A stretch of DNA of 64,000 bases. Source: Candidatus Obscuribacterales bacterium. Its GTDB lineage: Bacteria > Cyanobacteriota > Vampirovibrionia > Obscuribacterales > Obscuribacteraceae. Within the stretch, counting starts at the first letter, position 1, and each line of letters begins with the position of its first letter. Made by a program: the position numbers and the translations under genes. The stretch is taken from contig JAIELX010000002.1 in the NCBI GenBank assembly GCA_019752635.1, forward strand, positions 1 through 64,000. The letters run 5' to 3'. Below are positions 52,802 through 60,048 of the stretch, one piece after another. Below the pieces are notes generated by a model. That model saw nothing but the letters and a program-made list of their open reading frames with translations, did not search any database and was not told the DNA's origin.

Positions 52802-55171
52802 TTAATTTGCTTTGGTCGGGGCCTGTTGCTCGATGTGTTGGATTAAGTCGTCACTCAAATCAAATAATTTGTAGGTCAGCATATCGATCTCTCGATCCAG
52901 GAACAGAGCTTCTCCGTCGTCGAGTTGTCCCGATTGCAGTTTTTGCGCAGCCTGCGCAATCTGCTCCTGGAGTTGCTTGTTTTTCTGCGGCACTGGCATG
53001 GCTTCCACCATTTCAATGTCGATCTGCGCTAGGGCACGACCTTCTTCGCGGCTTTTTAGGCGGTAGAGATGCAGGTACAAGTGCGAGTTGAGCAAGCCGC
53101 ACAGATAGAAAAGCTGAAGAGGCGATTGTCCACCATGTGCCGGTGCGAAACTATGGACGTTATTCAGGTGGTACAGTCCGGATTCGTCTAATGCGGCAAT
53201 GATGCGGTCAGCCGTCTGGCGCATCATTATTTTGGGTGATTCGATTATCCGGTGGTCGTATCCACCCGCGAATAGTTTGGATGGATTGATTTCCAGCCAC
53301 GCATCGGCACCGACCACGCGGTGTCTCTGAACGCGTGAACCTGAAGTGATTCCTGCCTTGTGCGCCGACGTTCCGGCCGAGCTGGACACGATGTTTGCTT
53401 GACCGCTCCGCGAGCGAATACCGGTGTGTCCTTTCAACTCGGTGGACAGCGGTTGCAGGTGGCGAATCAGCTCTAGTAACTGCGCATCTTGCTCAGTGAA
53501 CACCATCTGAAAGCGATTCTTGTCAGGACTGACGAACAGGTTGCCCGCTAACTGATAGCTTTCCGTGCGGTCTTTCCTGACCCGATAGAGTTGGACCGAG
53601 GATTGAACCGATGGAATTGATTGAATGGAGTCACTTTGATCTTTGTCGGCTCTGGCGGGACGCTCGCGCTCCCGCGACGATTGATCGGGTCTCTGCGCTC
53701 GCTTTTGATAACAAGCCACGCACCAGTTTCCGACGACCGCACTAGGGACTGAGTCGCGGGGTAACTCGCTCAGGCTGACGATTTCGGCATCACATAGAAT
53801 CAGGGAACGCAATTTTTGATAGAAGCTGCCGTTCAAAAACGCGTCCGGAACAAGAAGCGAGATTCTGCCTCCCGGCTTTGCCAGCCGAAGCGATAGTTCT
53901 TGAAACACGCAGTAGAGGCGTATCTTATACTCGGTTGAGTGGGGAAAACTAGCGCGAAGAAGTCTTTGCCATTCGTTCGAGAGTTTTGGTTGATTCCTCG
54001 ATCCGTAGCTAATATATGGAGGATTACCGACTACCAGGTCGAACCTGTCGATTGCGTCTTTGCTTGCGATGTTGCTAAGCACGCAGTTGTCTACTCTTAC
54101 GTTGCTGCGGATGGCTGCGATTAAACTTTGCAAGCGAACCGTGTCGGAACAAAAGCGGGCGGACCTGTTCCGGGTGCTCGCGTGCGGTACTTTTGGCGCT
54201 AGGTTTTGATCCGTCTGGACCGTGCCTGCCTGGAAATTGCATAGAAGGAGGAGAGAAAGTCTGCAAATGTCTACTGCTCGTCCATCGATATCGCCTCCAT
54301 ATACGGACTGAGTGATAAAGGTTTGCGGCGTGAAAGTGTCAGGTAGCTGCTTCCTGAGCCAATGCACTGCGCCTATCAAAAAATTACCTGTGCCGCAAGC
54401 CGGATCAATCAACTTGAAAGAGCCTTCACCATCTGTGGTGCTTTGTGCTGAGTCTGGCTCCAGTAAAGCCTTCTGTGGGCGTTGAGGGTTGTGATCGGTA
54501 TTGTCGATGTCGTTCGATTTTTCATCTCCGGCATATGTCATTGACTCTTTAACGCGATTCATTAACCCGAATGAGTCTTTGTCCAGCAGCCGGTTCAGGC
54601 AATAGATCACCACATCGGACGGGGTATAGAACTCTCCTGCTTGCTGTCCATCATCGTTCTTCCGTATATCGATCTGCTGGTTGTCGGTGAGGTACAAGGC
54701 TGAGGAAATGATGTTCTGATAAAGCTCTCCCAGTATTTCCAGACCGGGATCAAATGTTTCGTCCAGTGTTCTGTATAGAGACTTTGCGGCATTTATCCAC
54801 TCGGGCGCCAGCACTGGTAGGTTCAGGGGATATAGATCGGCGATATCGGGCCATGTTTGCAACGGCAGGATCGCGCTGCCGCGGTCCTGTTCTATAGTCG
54901 AAGTACATATAGGGAAACCATATTTGGTGGCGATCCAGTTCACAAATATGCAAAGGCAATATTGGTCGCATAGGTCAAAAACATTGGCTCTATAGTCGCA
55001 GTCATCTTGTATCTGCTTTGTATAGCGGTGGTTACCGAGTATTACAGAGGCAGTCTGCAAGCGGAACTTCTTGATCCGTTTGACTAGTTGCGAATGTGTT
55101 CTCTGCCTTGAGACAGGAGGCGATTGATCGATGAGAGTGGCTTTCATTGCCGTTTCTAGTGAATTGAGCAA
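52802..55171 (-). CDS. N6-adenine DNA methyltransferase, Eco57I/TaqI type
   Basis: This 789-residue protein has a helical N-terminal part, then methyltransferase motifs: AGEFYTPSDVVIYCLNRLL, DPACGTGNFLIGAVHWLR (motif I, SAM binding), DLVVGNPPYISYG (motif IV, catalytic NPPY) and PGGRISLLVPDAFL. The C-terminal third is a TaqI-like target-recognition region (PKIMMRQTADRIIAALD, then LFYLCGLLNSHLYLHLYR). No PD-(D/E)XK nuclease motif is evident, and no separate nuclease gene is adjacent, so it is an orphan methyltransferase or a nuclease-less type IIG relative. A patch SSRERERPARADK (near 500) looks like a translated dispersed repeat inserted in the protein. The start could be TTG 55171 or ATG 55147. 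Confidence 0.88.
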   Translation of the reverse strand: MLNSLETAMKATLIDQSPPVSRQRTHSQLVKRIKKFRLQTASVILGNHRYTKQIQDDCDYRANVFDLCDQYCLCIFVNWIATKYGFPICTSTIEQDRGSAILPLQTWPDIADLYPLNLPVLAPEWINAAKSLYRTLDETFDPGLEILGELYQNIISSALYLTDNQQIDIRKNDDGQQAGEFYTPSDVVIYCLNRLLDKDSFGLMNRVKESMTYAGDEKSNDIDNTDHNPQRPQKALLEPDSAQSTTDGEGSFKLIDPACGTGNFLIGAVHWLRKQLPDTFTPQTFITQSVYGGDIDGRAVDICRLSLLLLCNFQAGTVQTDQNLAPKVPHASTRNRSARFCSDTVRLQSLIAAIRSNVRVDNCVLSNIASKDAIDRFDLVVGNPPYISYGSRNQPKLSNEWQRLLRASFPHSTEYKIRLYCVFQELSLRLAKPGGRISLLVPDAFLNGSFYQKLRSLILCDAEIVSLSELPRDSVPSAVVGNWCVACYQKRAQRPDQSSRERERPARADKDQSDSIQSIPSVQSSVQLYRVRKDRTESYQLAGNLFVSPDKNRFQMVFTEQDAQLLELIRHLQPLSTELKGHTGIRSRSGQANIVSSSAGTSAHKAGITSGSRVQRHRVVGADAWLEINPSKLFAGGYDHRIIESPKIMMRQTADRIIAALDESGLYHLNNVHSFAPAHGGQSPLQLFYLCGLLNSHLYLHLYRLKSREEGRALAQIDIEMVEAMPVPQKNKQLQEQIAQAAQKLQSGQLDDGEALFLDREIDMLTYKLFDLSDDLIQHIEQQAPTKAN

Positions 55172-55575
55172 TCTTGCTCAGCTGAAGATCGTTGTGCAGG
55201 GTGATGCACTGAAGTTCCTTTTTAACACAAGTGATTATGCCTAAACTGCACAATTAAATTATCTACAGCTGTAGAGAGACCTGTAGATAACTCTCGGACG
55301 TCAAGTGACGGCGTCTGTGAAAGCCGCCACCGGTCGCCTTCTTACCGTTTAATGTCAAGCGAGTTTTCTACATCCTGACTTCTTTCTGTCAGTAAGTTGG
55401 ATATGTTGCCTATGTTCATGTAGATCTGTTCGCAGATACGACGATGCATTTTTGAGCATGGTTTCGATCAGTTTGTTGGTAGAGTCAACAACGCTCATTG
55501 CTGAAGAGGACCGCCTTTAAGAGCAGGCTCCGACTCTATACAATAAGAAGCGAAGCTCGAGCGGCGAGGGTTACC
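55172..55575. other. Divergent methyltransferase-rsmI intergenic region
   Basis: About 400 bases separate the divergent methyltransferase and rsmI genes. It contains the CTGTAGA half-site cluster (55259-55290) and, near 55550-55569, a fragment of the dispersed 103-base repeat family. The rsmI frame is open from 55498, but those codons are partly repeat sequence. No RNA gene is recognised. Confidence 0.4.
55259..55290. promoter_or_regulatory. Operator-like inverted repeat with three CTGTAGA half-sites
   Basis: TTATCTACAG (55259-55268) and CTGTAGATAA (55281-55290) are perfect 10-base inverted arms with a 12-base spacer. The spacer begins with a further CTGTAGA (55269), so TCTACAG-CTGTAGA also forms a complete 14-base palindrome. 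The cluster lies about 90 bases upstream of the methyltransferase start, as expected for an operator. No regulator gene is adjacent. Confidence 0.55.
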
Positions 55576-56415
55576 GTGCCTGAATCTTGTTTGTATCTGG
55601 TTGGTACGCCAATCGGTAACCTAGGCGATATAAGCCAGCGAGTGCGCGATGTGCTGACTGAAAGCGATGTCGTTCTGGCTGAGGACACTCGCGTGTCATC
55701 GAATCTTCTGCGCCACCTCAATCTCAAGAAACAGTTGCTGAGCTGTCACGACTTCAACGAGGAGCATCGCTCGGTGGAGCTTGAGAAATGGCATGGGCAG
55801 AACATGAAAGTGGCATTGGTTTCTGATGCCGGAATGCCGCTTGTTTCAGATCCCGGATATAAGATTGTGCAGAAAGCGATTGATCTGGGCATGACCGTTT
55901 GTCCCGTTGCCGGTCCGTCATCCGCGTTGTTGGCGCTGGTAGGAAGCGGTTTGCCGTGTGATCGATTCTCCTTTGAAGGGTTTCTACCGGACAAAGCAGG
56001 GGAGCGCAAACGCAGGCTGCAAAAAATTCGCGATGACGATCGCACCTTGATCTTCTTCGTCGCACCATCAGCATTGGTGTCTACTCTGCGCGACATGGAG
56101 GAAGTCTTCGGCGACCGAAAGGCTTGTCTTGCCAGAGAGATAACCAAGCTGTACGAAGAGTTCATTCGTACAACCTTGTCAGGTATCCAGGCAGAGTGCG
56201 GACGGCGACAATTGCGTGGCGAGTTTGTCCTGGTAGTGAAGGGCGCGAGCGGTGAGCGCGCGTTGTTGACGGAAGCCGAAATCCAGGAGCGGCTCCAACA
56301 GCTGCTCAAAGCGGGCGGCCGACTAAAAGATGCTTCCGCTATTTTGGCGGCGGAATCCGGTTGGCCTGCCTCCCAAATCTATAAACTCGGTCTGAACTCT
56401 CCCCGAGAAGACTAG
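55576..56415 (+). CDS. rsmI: 16S rRNA (cytidine-1402 2'-O)-methyltransferase
   Basis: The GTG at 55576 has GCGAGGG five bases before it and starts right at the conserved N-terminus (PESCLYLVGTPIGNLGDIS), giving 279 residues, the normal RsmI length; the frame is open from 55498. Further RsmI signatures are LAEDTRVSSNLLRHLNLKK, SCHDFNEEH, VALVSDAGMPLVSDPGY and PVAGPSSALLALVGSGLPCDRF. RsmI uses SAM to 2'-O-methylate C1402 of 16S rRNA in the decoding centre. It leads a plus-strand group with the PilZ protein and uppP. Confidence 0.93.
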   Translation: MPESCLYLVGTPIGNLGDISQRVRDVLTESDVVLAEDTRVSSNLLRHLNLKKQLLSCHDFNEEHRSVELEKWHGQNMKVALVSDAGMPLVSDPGYKIVQKAIDLGMTVCPVAGPSSALLALVGSGLPCDRFSFEGFLPDKAGERKRRLQKIRDDDRTLIFFVAPSALVSTLRDMEEVFGDRKACLAREITKLYEEFIRTTLSGIQAECGRRQLRGEFVLVVKGASGERALLTEAEIQERLQQLLKAGGRLKDASAILAAESGWPASQIYKLGLNSPRED

Positions 56416-56459
56416 ATAATTCGCCGTAGATGCGATAATTAGGCGCAGGTTGTTTTTGG

Positions 56460-57341
56460 ATGAAGGCTGCCATGTTTCGACCGGGACAAGTTTTCAAAGT
56501 AAAAGTTGAATTGTCCGCCGAACAAGTTGGCTTTGGCAGAGCAACCATTCTTGAAGCAGACGGCAAGCGCATTTTGTTTCGGCTGAGAAGTGCACGCGGA
56601 GACAAGCAGTTAGTACCCAGAGGTACGCGATTGTGGTTCGTCGGCAACGTCAATGAAAATCGAATGAACGGACTTTGGTCGAGCGTCGTGACAAATACCA
56701 GGCTGCATGCGGGACAGCAAGCTATTGAGTGCAATGTGCCGGTTTTTCAGCCATTCAAGCAAGATGAGCAACGTCGCAAGTATAAGCGCGCCCCGATTCA
56801 GGTGCCGGTATTATTGAAGGGCAATATCTGGAGCGACCTGGAAGATTCGGTCGTAAGTCGCAATGTTTCGCGTTCCGGTCTGGGCATATCCGTGCTGCAG
56901 GAGTGTCCCGAGCGGTTCAATCCGGGCGATGACATTGCGATTGTTTTGCAGACCGCGACGGTGGATATAACACTGCACGGGCGTGTCATCAACGCACGCT
57001 ACAACTGGTTATCGAACCGCACCGATGTAGGGCTGGAATTTGCCGGATTAACATCTGAGGCTATTGACGCATTGGACCGCGTTCTTCAGTGGTTGGGGAC
57101 GCGTACCAGAAAGGAAACAGGGGAAGTACTTCAGAAGTCCGAAGCCGGCGCTTTGGCTGCGTGGATGAAAACCACCCCTGATGACAGGAGTTTTGTTCGC
57201 ACCGCTTCAGGTGCAGTAGGGACCGATATGAATGACGTGACGGAAGGCGTCGATCCGAATCAAGCCGATGCGGCGGACGACGTGGACCCGGCAGACTTTG
57301 ACGACAACAGTGAGAGAGGACATGACTATAAATCCCAATGA
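56460..57341 (+). CDS. PilZ-domain c-di-GMP-binding protein
   Basis: This 293-residue protein has an N-terminal YcgR/PilZN-like beta domain (about 1-95) and a PilZ domain (about 100-215). The PilZ c-di-GMP motifs are present: RRKYKRAPIQVPV (RxxxR) and NVSRSGLGIS (the [DN]-x-S-x-x-G motif). The acidic C-terminal tail (EGVDPNQADAADDVDPADFDD) is probably disordered. PilZ proteins report c-di-GMP levels to motility, adhesion or polymer export; the target here is unknown. It ends 20 bases inside the uppP start, so both are likely on one message. Confidence 0.88.
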   Translation: MKAAMFRPGQVFKVKVELSAEQVGFGRATILEADGKRILFRLRSARGDKQLVPRGTRLWFVGNVNENRMNGLWSSVVTNTRLHAGQQAIECNVPVFQPFKQDEQRRKYKRAPIQVPVLLKGNIWSDLEDSVVSRNVSRSGLGISVLQECPERFNPGDDIAIVLQTATVDITLHGRVINARYNWLSNRTDVGLEFAGLTSEAIDALDRVLQWLGTRTRKETGEVLQKSEAGALAAWMKTTPDDRSFVRTASGAVGTDMNDVTEGVDPNQADAADDVDPADFDDNSERGHDYKSQ

Positions 57342-58170
57342 TGTACCAATAACACAGGCAATTGTGCTCGGAATAGTGCAAGGACTCTCGGAGTTCTTGC
57401 CTATAAGTAGTACTGCGCATTTGCGTGTGGTGCCGGCTCTACTAGGGTGGCACGATCCCGGCGTGGCATACTCTGCCGTAATTCAACTGGGTTCCGTAAT
57501 TGCCGTGCTTTGTTACTTCTTTAAGGATCTCTTCTCTCTGACGACCGGCTCTATAACTGCGCTGGTGAAGAAGGACTTTAGCTCGGCTGATTTGCGAATG
57601 ATGTGCACGATCATCGTCGGTACGATACCAATTTGTGTGGTCGGGTTACTCTTGAAGAAGGTTCTGGAAGTCGACGACAGTCCGCTGCGGTCCTTCTACG
57701 TTATCGGTGGCGCCTCCCTGGTGATGGGGACTTTGCTTCTAGTTGCCGAGAAAGTCGCGAAGCATACTCGCACCATCGAGCAAACCGGCGTTCGCGATGG
57801 ACTGATCGTAGGTCTGGGTCAGGCGATGGCTCTCATCCCCGGTTGCTCGCGCAGCGGTTCGACGTTGACTGTTGCCCTGTTTATGAACCTGAAGCGAGAT
57901 GATGCCGCCCGCTTTAGTTTTTTGCTTGGGGTACCGGCAATCATTTTGAGCGGGCTGCTGGAGCTTAAGGAAGTTCTTGAAACGGGGCTGCCTGAAGAGG
58001 GATTGAAGAGTCTGTTCGTTGGGTTGGTGGTATCGGCTCTAGTGAGTTATGCCGCGATCTGGTGGCTGATCAAATTCTTGCGAACCAATTCGACGATGCC
58101 CTTCGTGATCTATCGCTTTGTGTTCGGCATAGCCATCATCGCTCTTGCCGCTGCGAACATGATTCACTAG
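57322..58170 (+). CDS. uppP: Undecaprenyl-diphosphatase
   Basis: The ATG at 57322 follows GAGAGGAC and lies inside the end of the PilZ gene; the frame is open to 57268. The 282-residue protein has about eight membrane helices and both UppP motifs, VQGLSEFLPISSTAHL with its catalytic Glu, and ALIPGCSRSGSTLTVALF. It dephosphorylates undecaprenyl diphosphate to recycle the lipid carrier for peptidoglycan and LPS sugars, and confers bacitracin tolerance in many species. This complements the mur and lpt genes in the window. Confidence 0.95.
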   Translation: MTINPNDVPITQAIVLGIVQGLSEFLPISSTAHLRVVPALLGWHDPGVAYSAVIQLGSVIAVLCYFFKDLFSLTTGSITALVKKDFSSADLRMMCTIIVGTIPICVVGLLLKKVLEVDDSPLRSFYVIGGASLVMGTLLLVAEKVAKHTRTIEQTGVRDGLIVGLGQAMALIPGCSRSGSTLTVALFMNLKRDDAARFSFLLGVPAIILSGLLELKEVLETGLPEEGLKSLFVGLVVSALVSYAAIWWLIKFLRTNSTMPFVIYRFVFGIAIIALAAANMIH

Positions 58171-58229
58171 GATCTTCATCCCTAACTTTTCTCTTCTCTT
58201 CTCTTTTCCTTACTCCCGCTGAGCGGTGA

Positions 58230-59324
58230 CTATTTCGGCGGGTTGGGGTCCGTCAGGCTCTTCTCGTCGCTGACTTGCAGTGCGAAGTCTTTCTGTGGAG
58301 CCGCGCCACCGAATGTCGGATCGGGCGAAGAGATTTTTTTCAGTTCGTCGTTGGAAAGATTGGTGTTCGTTGCGGACGATGACGGTGTTGTTGTTGTTGA
58401 AGCGACCGGCTTGTTTTGTTGCCCGCCCGTGAAGAAAGCACCAATGCTGTCGCTGTAGAAGACGATGATAAACAGCATCACGAAAAGCACACCACAAACG
58501 ATGCGCTTAAACCAAGCCTGAATATTCTCAGGGGCTTCTTCGTAGTCGCGGTGAAGCAGTGCCTCATTGAACTCCTGGGCGGAGTTGTAGCGCTGCGTAG
58601 GGTCCTGCGCCGTGGCCTTTTGAATTACGAGATCCAGCTTTTCGCTGACGTTTGGATTAATCGCACGCGGCGAGCAAGCCTTCAGCGGTTCCGGATCTTT
58701 TCCTGTTAAGAGGAAGTACATCGTCGCGCCCAGCGCGTAAATGTCGGATTGTGGACTGGCTCCGCCCCAATATTGCTCGGGGGGAGAATAACCGGCGGAA
58801 ACCACATGGGTGTTCTCGTTTTCATCGGCGACCGGTCTTGCGATTCCGAAGTCAACGAGCTTGATTTGCCCTTTGACGTTAACCATTATGTTGCTGGGTT
58901 TCAAATCGCGGTAAATTACCGGAACCTCTTGCCCATGAAGATATTCCAGGACTTCGCAGATCTCTTGTGCTCGACCGACAACCTCTTCCTCGTCGTAGGG
59001 TTCGCCTTCGCGGCGTTGCATCATGGTGTGAAAGTCTTCGCCCATGACGTATTCCATGACCAGAAAATACTTATCGTCTTCCTTGAATCGGTCGTGGATG
59101 GCTACGATATAGGGATGTTGCAGCTTAATAAGCATGTCGATTTCGCGCTCGAAAAAGCTGATCGCGCGCTGCTTGTCTTCATCGCGGAAGAAATCCTCCC
59201 GAAGTTGCTTAATCACGCAAGCGCGTCCATTCAGCCGCATGTCTTGCGCCATCCATACTGTGCCCATGCCGCCCTGCCCGAGCAAGTGCTGGATGTGGTA
59301 GCGATTTTGGAGAACGGCTTGCAT
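58230..59324 (-). CDS. Eukaryote-like Ser/Thr protein kinase with one membrane helix
   Basis: This 364-residue kinase has the G-loop LGQGGMGTVWMAQD, CVIKQ with its catalytic Lys, catalytic loop VIYRDLKPSNIMV, LVDFGIAR and the activation segment SAGYSPPEQYWGGASPQSDIYALG, all intact. A membrane helix (IVCGVLFVMLFIIVFY, about 275-292) follows the kinase domain, then a Thr/Ser/Pro-rich extracytoplasmic tail of about 65 residues without a recognised sensor. It shares motif spellings with the soluble kinase at 44548, suggesting a common family. Divergent from rpiB. Confidence 0.92.
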   Translation of the reverse strand: MQAVLQNRYHIQHLLGQGGMGTVWMAQDMRLNGRACVIKQLREDFFRDEDKQRAISFFEREIDMLIKLQHPYIVAIHDRFKEDDKYFLVMEYVMGEDFHTMMQRREGEPYDEEEVVGRAQEICEVLEYLHGQEVPVIYRDLKPSNIMVNVKGQIKLVDFGIARPVADENENTHVVSAGYSPPEQYWGGASPQSDIYALGATMYFLLTGKDPEPLKACSPRAINPNVSEKLDLVIQKATAQDPTQRYNSAQEFNEALLHRDYEEAPENIQAWFKRIVCGVLFVMLFIIVFYSDSIGAFFTGGQQNKPVASTTTTPSSSATNTNLSNDELKKISSPDPTFGGAAPQKDFALQVSDEKSLTDPNPPK

Positions 59325-59409
59325 CGGCGTCTCTTGACTAGCTGCGACAGGTATCAGTATACCAACGATATAATTCTTTCTGACCTGGGAAAAGTCGGGG
59401 TTTTCAATA

Positions 59410-59877
59410 ATGTCAGAAAGAGTAGCAGTCGGTGCCGATCATGCGGGGTATCCGCTCAAGGTCGAGGTAGTAGATTGGCTTAACAAGAATGGATTCGCTG
59501 TGGTCGATCTCGGCACCAATAGCGCCGATCCGGTTGATTATCCTGATTATGCATTCGCCGTCGGCGAAGCTGTCACCTCAGGCAAAGCTGATGTTGGCAT
59601 CATAATTTGCGGTAGCGGAGTCGGTGCGTGTGTTGCGGCGAACAAAGTGCCTGGAATTCGTGCCGGGCTTTGCCACGACACCTTTTCCGCTCGTCAGGGC
59701 CGAGAGGACGACGACACTAACGTTCTTTGCATGGGGGCCAGGGTTATCGGGCAGAATCTGGCCTACGAAGTACTTAAGAGTTTTCTCAACGCAAGATTTT
59801 CCGGGTTGGAGCGCCATCAACGTCGCTTGAACAAAGTCCTGGCTATGGAAGAAAAGTACACAGGACAGAAGTGTTAA
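59410..59877 (+). CDS. rpiB: Ribose-5-phosphate isomerase B
   Basis: This 155-residue RpiB interconverts ribose-5-phosphate and ribulose-5-phosphate in the pentose phosphate pathway. Family signatures are the N-terminal VAVGADHAGYPLK, then VVDLGTNSADPVDYPDYA, the active-site loop IIICGSGVGACVAANKVPG with its catalytic Cys, and ARQGREDDDTNVLCMGARVIG. It is of usual length (about 145-150) and complete. It is divergent from the kinase gene and stands alone. Confidence 0.95.
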   Translation: MSERVAVGADHAGYPLKVEVVDWLNKNGFAVVDLGTNSADPVDYPDYAFAVGEAVTSGKADVGIIICGSGVGACVAANKVPGIRAGLCHDTFSARQGREDDDTNVLCMGARVIGQNLAYEVLKSFLNARFSGLERHQRRLNKVLAMEEKYTGQKC

Positions 59878-60048
59878 GCGCCTTTCGGGCTCTTGTCAGC
59901 TATCTGCCTGAACTTTGCAATTTTTACACGCATTTTCCCTAAACCTTGATTATCCTGAGTCTCGGGATATATCGCGCATTGTAGCTCGGGGCTTACGCTT
60001 TGAAAACATGCCACAATGTGAATCGGACAAGAATATAGGGGATTGCGC

